Shown here one piece after another: positions 1 through 12,019 of a stretch of DNA of 64,000 nt. The DNA lies in the NCBI RefSeq assembly GCF_002443255.2, contig NW_019211454.1, forward strand, positions 30,548,061-30,612,060. Reading direction: 5' to 3'. Position 1 is the first letter of the stretch. The number at the start of each line of letters is the position of its first letter. The notes beneath the pieces were generated by a model. That model worked only from the letters and a program-made list of their open reading frames with translations. It searched no databases and had not been told where the DNA came from. This DNA comes from Varroa destructor (taxonomy: Eukaryota; Arthropoda; Arachnida; Mesostigmata; Varroidae). The translations under genes were made by a program, and so were the position numbers.

Positions 1-3000
1 AACCATTGAATAGAACCTAGGTTGTCACCGGACGGCTGTAGATAACATCGAATTAAAATCAATGGCCACACATGTATAGAGAAAGCATATTAACCGAAGT
101 ACGATTTTCTTTATTCTTAATCGGTCCATGGCCTTTAGCTAATATTTTGTACTAAAAGTGATCCAATTTTTACTTCTTCACTATAACTGCTTCATGGAAT
201 TGTTAACCATGGAGCAACGTGCGATGATCTATATTTCCCATCGAATTTTATATCCGCGACGATCGGCCAGCGACCTTTGAAATCGTCCCTGTCTTTGCCA
301 CCATCTACCAGTTAGAAGTTTTATAGGGACTTTCAATTTTACACGAAACCACAACTTTGTGCGAATCTTCAGAACGCTGCTTGGGCTGTCTGCTTGCTTC
401 TAGTTTATTCGCTCGAAGAGGACTGAATATAAGAAGCTTCCAGGCATTCCCGGTCGCCCTCTTCGTTGCTCAACGGAACCGCTGCCGATATCAGGAACGA
501 CTAGACCCAATAACCCGCTGAGAGCAGGCTACGTCAGCAAGCGCCTCGCTGGAGAATAACGTCGTCACCGCCATCAGCAGCAGCTGTATACTCAGTCTGT
601 ATTGCATAACTGTTTGTGACTTACAACTTAGAAATGAACCACGATACGAGTCACATTGCATAGCTGGGGGCTTCACACTGGCAAGGGTAATGACTGACTG
701 GTAGCCGTGGTAACAACAAGGCTAACGCATTAACGTTAGAGCCTACAAGGTGTTAGTTTTATAAAAGAAGAGGACATAACTTGTTGTCTTATCGCTCATT
801 TTTATATGTGGGCCTCTGTTGTAAAAACTCGGATAGAATGTCTCGATAAACTTCATCATGCACGTTTCTTTTAACTTATCCTTGCAAATACATTGTACAG
901 CGCTTCCTGTATACACAACTTTGTCGTACAGAACGTATGACAACGCGAACTGAGCAAATTTGAATCCGGTTTACGCCGTTGATGCGAGATAATACGTCAT
1001 CGTAGTAAATTTGCTAAAAGAGCCCGCAAAAAGTGGGTTTAGCACGTTCTAAAGTCTGAGGAAGGATAGCGCCAATTCTTTTACAGATTCGCTGCATAAT
1101 ATCCACCAAGCACTCAAAATATCGTATAGCAGTGTAATTTCCAGACAAAAATTTTGAGCGGTATAACCAACATGGCGGCCATGTTACACCGAATAGCCTT
1201 AGAACGAAGTAGCGTTTGAGACTTTCTTTGACTATCGGTTTTTTGCTAGTACACAGAAAATAATTACTTCACTTCTGCGTTTCACTATTATTTGACTTTT
1301 CTATCGATAGGACGAGACAAAACTTGGTTTCAATATCTATTTCAATACTACTGTGCTATAACATCCGGATTCAGAGAAAAGCTTCGTTAGGTGACAAAAC
1401 GAGCAGCATAAGCGAATGTGTTGCAGATTAGCGGACTGAGCCTCTAAAATTCTGGTTGAACCGCATGAGCATGTGACCATTACACAAAATTTGTTTCAGA
1501 TCAACCCCTCGTCTCCGCGTACTCGCATCGCTATCGTACAAAATAACGGTGGATATTTCACGTTGCAAAAGGCGTACTGTTTAGCTAGGATATATTGCAA
1601 ACTGTTTGTCTCGTGCAACTTCACCACGTTGAATTCGAAGCGTTTACAGAACTGTACTTAATATAGTGTTTGTCACAATATTGGGTCGAGCCACTTTACG
1701 ACTGTGGCTACCTGGGCGTCTGCGGTAGCTAGTGTGAAGGCCTTTGTGTGAGTCGGGCTTCTTGCCTTACTACGATCATTTTGGTAAGCAGAATTCAACC
1801 TTTTTTTAAGGCAAGACGAAGATAGTATGGGCCAGGAAGAGGACCCTGCGTAGGCAGGCATTGCTATTTTACTAGAGTCACCCTTGCGCGTACACGGTTC
1901 GTGAACTCTGTCTGCGTGACTCTTCATTAAGAATTCATGGCTCCGTTAGCCAGAGTCAGTCTACGCAGTCTCATTTCCATGACATTGTAAAATTCGAGAG
2001 GAGTTTACACCCCCGGCGAGTCATAACCTCCCTGCAATTTACGCTACTGAGTTTACGTGGGACTTTTGGTAAGGTTTTTGTAAATCATCCTGCCTCTTCT
2101 GACGTTATAGTTATTTGATATCTGGTGTAAAATTAATCTCGGCCGTATGGTTCTTGCTCCCAGCTTTACAGAATAGTGGCACGTTTGTCTGAATTACTCC
2201 CCGATTGCATAGCTAGATATGTATGGTTAATATTTAGGCTGAACGTGGTAGTTAGTCAGCCTGCAAAATCAATGGAAGCCAGAACGTTTGAAGCGCCTTT
2301 TGTCTTGTAACAAATCAGCATATCATTTCTTCTTTGAATAGTCCGAGAAAGCTTGATTTCAGTTTGGCGTTCATTGGCAGCTTTGGCGTGGCAACAATGC
2401 GTCTGTCTAAGGTCCATGGATAGAAATTAATTACTATAATATATCTATATTGTATATGTAGAACATGTTCCCCAATTCGCCAATCTATGGTTTTTCATCA
2501 ATCAATAGGAAACCGTCTGAGAAGAGGCGGGCCAATCCGAGACTGCACTTTAAAGCACAAATGAATGCTCAAGGTACAGAGCCTACTCAAGGCCATTGTT
2601 GCAAAGATCATATTCACAAAGCTCTATGCTTGAACTTTACGTACAACATGAAGCCAGTTCGACGCCCCTCGAAAAATAGACCGTCTTCAAATTAGCTTCC
2701 AGGTCCTCGAGTTGAATTAAGTTAGCAAATGCACCAGTGTACAGGCGAACTATTCTGGTCGGATGGTCGGCTAGAACAGCTAATGAGACGAAGCCGAAAC
2801 AAAGTACTCCGACTTATTATTCCTTGACTGAGTATCGGAAACAGAATTGAGAATATTCTCTGCACGCACCGTCTAGAACGCAGTTCATCCAGCAGCTGAT
2901 TCATAGAACAAAAATTAATTCCGCCGCCCAACACGAAAATTCGGTAAACTTGAAACTCAATAGCTAGCCAAAGACATTGGCTCATAATTAGTCTGTCATA

Positions 3001-6000
3001 CCTTTTTCCCCACAAAGTTCACTTTATGTATAGCTGATAATTATTTTGCAACACTGCATGAGTACCGTTCAAATAATTAGTACGAGCACAGTTTTTTTTT
3101 TCGTCATTTTGTCGAATTATATACACGTACTGTCGTTGTATATTTTTTTAGTATACATGTATGAACAAGGTATGTATAAAGTATGAAAGTATAACTTTTA
3201 CACTTTCATACATATCTTGTTTCATATCTTTACGTTGCCTTTCTGCAGGTAACAAATCGAGCTACTATTCTTGCATTTGGTCGGTCGAGTTTAGAAAATA
3301 GTTTCGTATATTCAGTATTGTTTACTGGAGTATAGGTTCTATTCAGTATTTTCCAACAGTCGTTATGGGCCTCACTTCAACAAGAGGATTCTCAAAGATT
3401 TCATTGAACTCGAACTTGTTTGTTCGTCTCCAAGGAGGAGGGTCCCGCAAAATTCATCGTTGGCTTAAATGTGGACACTTTCACTGGACGTTATATATAG
3501 ACCGTAAGCTTCTAATTTTATTAAGGTTACGGCCGATCTGCTATACAGGTTCGATCGTAGAAAAAATCGATGGTAAAAAATGAAAGCCGTCACTTAACCC
3601 ATTATTATATTATAGATAACGAATTGCGCCTATGCTCTATTTACGAAATATATATATTTCGCCCTAGTGCGTAACTCCTCTGGCCAATACCGACTGCCTA
3701 ATAATACTATGCCTAGTTTACGAATTTAGCTTGTTGTTGGAAAGACCTTTAACCGCCTTTTTCGGGCCACCCTTTCTTCTGCGGCGACGCCCTCTCTCTT
3801 CACTGATTCCTACGGGGTCCGGTAGGACAGCAGACTTCCCCTGACATTAGTGGCCATTAAGATAAGACAAGACCCACGATCTCATTACAACGAGCACTTG
3901 AGATGACACTTGCTTCCTTTCTTCTTGGTAATGCACTTCGCTGGCGCGGAACGAACCTTTCACGAAGGAAAGTACTGAAGGCAAGCCGAATTTTCTTGTG
4001 AATGCTGCAATAGGATCTGGTGACAGGACGACACTTACCACGTATTTGCTGGCATTCCTCGAGGAGCTCAGTGGCGTCGAGATTAGGACACGACTCCTGG
4101 AAGGTAATTGCATACTCCAATTATGCTATGCGGCAAACTTCGTTCGAGTATAGACCAAGAAAGCCAAAATGCTACCTTTGCTTTGTAGAAGACGTTTTAC
4201 GGTTAGTGCACCGGTTGGAGGCCGTTCGTAATACGAATGACATGCTGCCGTCGTCCTGTGGGTGTAACCCGGAGTGCGCTCAGGGCAATGGTTTGTCATT
4301 CTTTGTATCGGCAAGTAACCTCACATGATAAAGTCGTTGCCATGTTTATCCTATACGCTATCGTTTACTGTGTTTGTTGAAGAAGAACACGTACAGTAGA
4401 GCTGAGGCTGAATGACACCTAGCAGTTGACTCTGGCGTTTATAAATGTTGAGCTGCACCATGCGAGTCTGATTTAATTTGCTCACTTACTGTTGCTAGTA
4501 TGGCATTATATATCGGGCTTCGTATCGGCTGGTGTTCTGTCAACTCAGCACAACATGTTTTTTCTTTCCATTTGAATACGTAATAAGATAAAAATATCTT
4601 TCTGATCTTTTAAGCTGATTGTCAAGTATACTATAGCTGACTATGGCCATGTACTGAATCATTTATATCCAATCTCTAACGCATTTAAAAACTTCTGCTG
4701 AAGACTTGCTGGGGCAAGGATAAAGCATGATCATTCTCGCCCTATACAATTGCCGAATAAGCCTAAAGTAAATAACAATAAAGACAATGAAGGGCCATAA
4801 AGCCGTCGAGAAAAACAGAAAACTTGTATCCTTTCATCTATTTGGTGCCAGTCTTGCGTGGTAATAGCCATAACTGAAGTCAAACGGTGCTGTTTGAACG
4901 AGGGCGTGGGAAGGAATTTAAGGAAAAGATTTAAAGGGACTATAAACTATCTTTGCGTTTTTCTTTTCTGTTCAGCCTACTTCAGGGTCTGAAGTCAACG
5001 AGGCTGAGCCTGCTCGAGCCTCTCCTTCAACATCAAGGCTATCGTTGTCAAGGCGAGATCAAAAGTTCAACAAGCTGTCGTCGCCCCCAAGAATTTCTAT
5101 CGTTGCTGCCTGGCACTGCCTGATGGTAGCAGTATCTTGTTGTATTTTATTAGATTTTTGCTTCATTGATGAAGAGGCGTTCCTGAGACAGCATCATCTC
5201 CCATTCGCGCGCAACGTCACTACTGGTCTCATAGCCTTTTAACAGCAGTTTTACAGTCTGTCTCTGGGGATTTATTGTCAGCAAAAACAGTGAGTAGCCC
5301 AACGTATCCTCTATTTCTCGTCTATTCTACTTACTGGTCTGCCGCGTTTGAGCTTGTGCAAATCATTACTTGCTTTTCTCAGAAACTATTATAAACAGCG
5401 GAGGTGCGAAAATAAGAAAAATAGGGAAAATGGGACAAGGCAATAAAGGAAACAAATGTCTTCTTACAGTTACAGAACAGAAGTTTTTATAGTTATGATA
5501 CGAAGTCATATCGTGGCTTTAAATCAACAGCTGCTTCTTGATCAGCTGCCCGAAAATTTCCACGTCGGTAAAACAAATAGAAATTTCGGGTATCAAAAAT
5601 TCAGTACCAGAAATAATGCTATCGAGCTCACCTAGACGAAAATGTCTAGTATGATAGCTTTAGATAATCGTATAGGCAAAGAATGTCCTACAATGCCCAT
5701 GATAGGCCGCTCACGATTGTCCTATAAGGTTGCGAAGAAGCTTTTTTTCCACAACATCATTGTCGCCAACCTTTTTCGCAGCAAGCATTTGTCTCATAAT
5801 AACTTTGATTCGGGTGGACGAAAGGACGCTGACAGTTATAGTTTTGGAATCATTATCAAACATCGGATAGAATAGAATACAAGCGAGCTGTTTCACTGAA
5901 AATTGAGGCCATGTTTATCTATGCACTACGAATTGGGTCCGTAGAAGCTCAGTGAATAGCATTGCTTGAAAATATGGATCTCCCTATGGCCAACACAATT

Positions 6001-6600
6001 TTCACTGAAATCATTATGCCAACATATCTGTACATTATTCTTTGTTTTATTCAGTGTAAGAGACGTTTGCAGGATCTCAATTTTTGCCGCTGGAACACCG
6101 GTACCGGTCTGGCAAATAGTATGGACTTTGAATCTGCAGGCAGGTTTTGATTCTTTGCAATTCAAGAGCTAACTCAATCAGAAGTCCTTCGTCGTGTAAC
6201 CTTCTCCTAAAAAGATGGTCGAAACGAACCACTGCAGTTTATAGTGTGTCTATAAATAAAGGTCCAGTAAATCACAATCGAGTAAGAAGCGCTCAAGAAT
6301 ACTATCACTGATGAGAGAGTAATATAATTTGAAGGAGAGCACGGATTACGAAGGATCATGTCCTTTGTGTTCGTAACGTTACCAACAGCAACAGCTAGAA
6401 CGGCTAGTGACACAGCAGAGTGAAAACGTTAGCACCGCGACCATGATTGTCCAGCGGTGACGATCGCAAAAGTGCTGGATGCTGGCAGCTCTAGGATCTA
6501 AAATTATACGTTACCCTTCCATTACTCTTGATCTCTACCAGTGCTACCGTCCCTCTATCCGTTAGGCCTTTTTCGTTTTATTCTACCTTCTCTTATTCTT
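1..6600. other. No gene seen; AT-rich intergenic or intronic DNA
   Basis: Open frames are short, overlapping and of unbiased composition. Besides the hairpin at 3161-3225 and the TGCCACCATCTAC word at 296-308, nothing is recognisable. Confidence 0.6.
3161..3225. repeat. Imperfect long hairpin
   Basis: Positions 3183-3190 (ATGAAAGT) pair exactly with 3202-3209. After a 7-nt bulge (3176-3182), 3161-3175 pairs with 3210-3225 with one gap and one G-T wobble. The total is about 23 base pairs around an 11-nt loop. It is AT-rich and could be a small foldback element or a pre-miRNA-like structure. Confidence 0.7.
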
Positions 6601-6639
6601 TCTAACGCCGAAGCTAACGTTGTTACCACGGTTACTTTC

Positions 6640-7510
6640 GTTGTATTAACTTCCAGCTGCTATGCTGTGCCTTGTGCCCCCTGTTGAGGGCCAGCGCAGT
6701 GTTGGCGAGGGACTGGGATTGAAAGAGAGATGGAAGTCAGAGGACGAGAACGACGGACTAACTGACGCACGGACGGACATTGCTTTCCGCCACCACAAAA
6801 GCCCCTGCTGCTGCCACATTGATGTTGCTTCTGCGGCTGCAATCGCCGAGTTATGGAAAAGATCGATTTCCCCCTCTTGTACAGACCCTATAGGGCGCTG
6901 CCTGCGGATGGATTGGAAAGGCATGCCTGCAACTGCGGCAGAGTTGAGCACGTAAGGTTACCAAGGTCATCACCACAAAATGAATGTTGAAACCTGCTGC
7001 CTTCAGCCATGTGAGCCAAGATGGACTGTTCTGACCTCCTTTACTTTGCTTCCTTCTACGTATATACCTCTTTCTTCCTTTTCTCGCCACTATACTGCAC
7101 GCTAGAGTTCGGGGATGTTCGGGCTGCATACACTCAGTAGCAGCTAGCTATCTGGTTAACACTACGTGCCAAGCTCTCTGACTGCACAGCCGAGTACGAC
7201 AGTGGCTCTTTGGGGAGGGGCGACGATGGGGGAAGGAGCTAACGTGGCGGACGGGCAAGATTGAATTGGGGTAGTAGTTGGAGGTAGCGATCTGATGCGG
7301 CTGCTGCGAGTTCGGACGAGGCGGGGGCATTGGAGGCCGAGGGCACCGGTTCACTGCGGATAACGACAATATCGGATTGCGTGGACGACGTGATAGCAGG
7401 CAAGCACACGATAGCCGGCTTAGAGACGGCCTAAAGGAACATCTAGACAAAGCAGACACGACTACCACGACTGCCCGTATGACACTGTTACTTCCCGTGA
7501 TCATATTAGA
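6640..7510. other. GC-richer island without recognised gene
   Basis: Base composition rises, and overlapping frames of about 90-118 codons are open on both strands (for example 6662-6955 plus and 7148-7504 minus). None resembles a known family, and frames open on both strands are expected from composition alone. It could hold a non-coding exon or promoter. Confidence 0.4.
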
Positions 7511-8798
7511 TAAAGGATATTACGTCTCTTTTTGATAGCAAGACAGTCATTCCCTTCACGCGAGAGCCATATCGAGCAATCCGTTAGTAATCACTGCTAT
7601 TAGTACTTGCTATGCACTAGGTAAACATAGTGCTATTATAAAAACGAGGTCAACGCTAATAGCTGACACGTTCACATTCTTGATACAAGTCGCAGGGTCA
7701 TGATACATTCTTATTACAGCTGTCAGCGAACGTAAGCGTTCCTGCGCTGATCAATAGCGATAAGCTGGCTTCGTTATAATATCAATGCCACCCTTGTCAA
7801 GTTCTCGGCTAAACTTTTACTAAATGCTTCCCATATGTTGGACACCTGTATACACATAGTTATTATTACCTACATAAAAGCGTCATCAGCAGAGAACGTT
7901 TTCATATAGAACGCATACTTAAGTGCCTACGAATCTGCTGACCGTATTGTGAGCTAACTTGTTTTAGTTTATAAAACGGGTATGAGTCTGCATTTGGTCA
8001 TGTAATAAGTAGAACCATTAGAATATTTGTTCTTAATCTGGTTTTTGAGGAGCTGGATGCATTTATGTAGTGACTTTTTTCTTCATATTCACGTGTTCAT
8101 ATAAATAACAAAACCTATCATAAAACCTGAAACCAGCGTTTATAGCGGACATCGTTCTGCTGTCGTCGTTGAATCGCTTTCAGAGGGATTCCTCTGTCAG
8201 AGAAATTGGGAAAAAATGGCTGCATAGAGCCATCTCCTGTATAAACGACGGCTTTCTTTAATCTCGTCGAATTGCAGGTTGGGTTTTACTTAATATACAT
8301 ATGTAAAATATTCCTTGAGCATTTGTCCTGGATAGCAGGCCGCCACACGGATTATCCGGAGGGCAGGTTTTAAGCCAGCACGCAGCTTCTTAAGTTTTTA
8401 ATAAACGGATCATACGTACATATTGCCTAAACTTGGTCTTGCATTACACTAAATAGCTGAGTCTTCTCGTCGAAGAGTAGCGGCTGCTTATACAGACGAC
8501 GCCCGAGTTGACATAATCGTAGCTATTTCGCTGTTAGCATCATTGGCTCTGTTTGGCAATATTTCTTGCTTTCATTGAGCAATGCCTGCATTCGCAATGG
8601 AGATCACTGAGTAGGTTAGAACTTGCCCACAAATGAAAACTTCTATGAATTTGAAATTGGTACTCCTTTTGCTGCATGTTTGTTCGTTGCCGTCGACAAT
8701 TGGTAGTTGGATTAAATCTGTAGTCGTCGACACGATTGACGATAGCAACACCCAACTGGCCAGGGTACCCCATTGTTACTGCAGTTGTTGTTCCACAT

Positions 8799-8843
<45 letters not shown>

Positions 8844-11429
8844 AATTTCCCTTTCCCCTACACGCTAAAATGTCCACCGACGGTTGGTTTGTTCGCTCCG
8901 CTCGAGGGCCATTCCCCTAAGTTTTCATTTCAGGTGCTTTCTTCTAAAACGCTCGTTTCCTTCTGCGCCTCGTACGAAGTCGGACTTTCTGCCTCGGTCC
9001 CTTGTGGACATTTAGCCGGTCGGTTCTTTATAGCAATTGCCGGAATCTACTCACTAACCGTGGAGACCGATCGTGGCCTGCTGGCCAGGGCATCGTTGCC
9101 ACCTTAGTGGCACTCTTTTTAAAACTAGGGCACTGGCTACAAACACAGCTGAAGCCAAATGCAGGTGGGAAGGAGCCGCGTTTGAGGTCGAAACAGCTCG
9201 ACGGTAAAAGTGGCAGCGGTAGACTGTAGTCAAGAACGAAACGAGAAGGACGGGATTCGCCTGGCGGAACAGGGTTCGCTAAAAGAGTGAGTTAGAGTGT
9301 GAAAAGGTAAAAAAAAAAATTGGCAAAATAATGGTTCGCTTGGTAGTAGATAGGAGGGACATTGGAACATAGGACAAAGTCGGTATCTATGAGCGGGGCA
9401 GTATCAGAGTACGTCTGTGCTGTCCTATGTGAGCTTACGTATGCGGATACTTGTATTTCTGAGGTGGGCGTCTTTCTTGCACAAACTGCCCGCTGCTCTG
9501 CTTTTTTCTTCTTTTCTCATCCCCAAGTTGCTTCCGCCTTAATCGTTATTGGATAGTTTTCGAGAACATCGAACCAGGAATTTCGAACACATGCCCTCAA
9601 ACACGAACATCCAGATCCGTAGCTATATCCAGAGACAACAGCGTGCAGTTTACAGACAGGCACTAGGACGCCAAGCAGCAGCAGATGAGATCTATTTTAA
9701 TCTTCTACTATAAAACGGTTTACGCGGAGTTACTCTTACAGAGACTAGTAGCTTCGACTTGCCTTGGCTGGTACAAAAGAGGTCGTCGTTCCCGTCGAGA
9801 CAGTCCTGTGTCCGACTGGTGAAGCTCCGAAACGACCAAATGGTTAAAGGAGAAAGACGACACGATAAAAGGTCCCTTCAAGAGCCGAAGACCGGTCACA
9901 GCACTTCTCTCTTCTGTCTATCGTGGTTTTTCACCACCGGCAACTCTCGTTCTTTGCAGGTCTCTCGCACGATTTCCGCTCTCCGTGGAGCTACATGGCC
10001 GTCGTTCTAATCGGTTTCTCTCGTCGGCAAGTGTACAGCCAAGAGCGATAGAGGTCGTAACATCGGCGGAAAAGGATGTATACCATTATAGAACATGCCC
10101 TCCATTGCTGTGGCTACTGACCACCCTGTCCTGTTTAGGAGGTTTCGAATCTCACAGGGTCTAAGAGCGAAGCGGAAAACTGGGCCTAGAAATCTGGGCG
10201 GAGGAGGTAACGATGATGCCAATGTTCATTTCCTTCTTCTTTTTCTCCCAAGAAGAGAATAAAAAATGCTGATGGAAGAAGCAGGCTGACACATACGAAC
10301 CAGGTTTCGTGAGTTAATGGGTTCCGTTGATAGAAAAGAAAGCTCTTTTTACAGAAGGAAAAAAGAGGCTCGCCGAGCAACCTATTATATACAGTAGGAA
10401 CGCAATAAATCGTTTCCATGTAGCCTTCTGTCTAGCCCGCTACTAGTAGAGTAGGGTTTGAAAGAGCTGCTTGATGCTTGTATGTCTATATGGAGTAATG
10501 TATGACTCTTGTGTATCCTGGTATGTTCATAGATAGCTCAACTAGACTCTGGCTGGGTGGTTCCTACAGCTTTTTGTTTGATGGGCGAAGTCAGTGGGGT
10601 GATGACAATGAAGCGAATGTCGAACTAGACCGACAAAACTAGTAGACAAATGTACTGCAGTGTTGGTACTGCGGTCACTGTTATTGCCATCTATAACCAA
10701 CTCCGATGTCGATCGCCAGTATACAAACACGTCGAACGCTGAAACTAAGTACCTCTATCACGGCCTTTCTTAACCACAGCTTTTCGACCTTCGACTGATG
10801 TTGACTTCCGGCCGGGTCTCGAAAGACGCAGTTCGTTTGCCATTGGGCCAGGTGGATCAAACCAAGTTGTTTCTCGTGGGAGTAAGTCTGCTCTATTATT
10901 ATATCTCACCAAGCCGGAGAAAACATTCAGCATCCATAAGTCAACCTGATTTTCCCGATCATTTAATCTTGATATATATTTCTTAGCGTGACGAAGCGAC
11001 ACGTAATCAGTGATATTATTTAGTCGATTTGCAAAAAAAGGATATAGAATAATCAAAATAGATTTAAAGTACTACCGGTTCTATATACAGACCATAAATG
11101 AGCTAGCTAATACTTGCTCTTTATGTATAATATTGCATATCTCACACTTATAGCGTGTTATACACTTCGGTTGGGACGAGAGAAAATAGCAAGCCAACGG
11201 ATCTAATAGTTTACAATGGTTTAGAGCACTATTAGCTATGAAATATAGGAAATTCTATTTTGTTGCATTTATGGAAATAGCACAGTATGTTAAGGCGGCA
11301 CGTTATATCAAAGATTGCAAAATCTTGCCGTTTTCGGCGAATGGTAGCATTGCGCTACCAGGTGTTTTGTCTGATCTATAAATTGTTGTTGTACTGAGCT
11401 CACACAAAAGACAGATAACCCGAAGAAGT
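7511..11429. other. No gene seen; includes the CT microsatellite
   Basis: AT-rich to about 8730, then moderately GC-richer at about 8740-9250 and 9750-10240. The frames here are artefacts of the CT repeat or short. Nothing was recognised. Confidence 0.55.
8805..8842. repeat. (CT)n microsatellite
   Basis: About 19 uninterrupted CT units preceded by a short C-run. The long open frames here are repeat artefacts, reading as Ser-Leu runs. Confidence 0.97.
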
Positions 11430-11600
11430 CACCTGGTTAGATCAGCAATGTTGGCGAAACGGACGTAGAAGGACTGGCCTAGTCGATAGCGAATTCAAGT
11501 CACGTGCCAAAAAAGGCCACCATCACTAGCACTGTTTTTTAAGATGCAGGAACCGACCTTCTGAGGAAGCGTTCTGACGACAAGTTGTGACGAAACGTAA
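11430..11600 (+). repeat. Possible SINE/retroelement relic with CUGANGA...CGAAACGT tail
   Basis: TGGTTAGATCAG near 11432 and a B-box-like AATTCAAGTCAC near 11491, with TGGCCTAG just before it as in SINE copy B, suggest a tRNA-like head. About 60 nt later CTGAGGAAGC (11561) and CTGACGA (11574) lead into GACGAAACGT at 11589-11598. CTGA(N)GA...GAAAC(G) tails are common in animal SINEs, and hammerhead-ribozyme cores in Penelope-like elements use the same words. No convincing helices could be drawn. Confidence 0.35.
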
Positions 11601-11967
11601 AGCAGTTGCCGAAATTCAATGTATCTAAAATGTAGATTAGATAAACAGCTGTACTAGTTACCGCAGTCATAACTACTATAGAAATTTTAAATGGAACTTC
11701 CTGCCTAAAAAAGGCAAGAATAGTTGAAAAATTGTCGCTTCATTTTCGGCACATATTTGCTGCAGTAGTTATATAATAACAGTAGTTGGTTCCATATGTG
11801 TATTCAAACAAACTTAAAGTACTTTATGGTATAACAAAGTGTTTTTGGTATATAGTGCGTAGCGTAAAGCTTTGTCGAGTCAACCTTGCCCGGCCAACTA
11901 CGAAACTAAAATCAGCATGTTGCAACTATTATTTAGTCAACAGACACCTAACATCATAATTGTCTTC

Positions 11968-12019
<52 letters not shown>

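Noticed and set aside
8633..9107. Two overlapping Ser-Leu-rich proteins
   Set aside because: They are translations of the CT microsatellite and its flanks.
11561..11598. A complete hammerhead ribozyme
   Set aside because: Core words are present, but the closing base pair of helix II and helices I and III could not be drawn.
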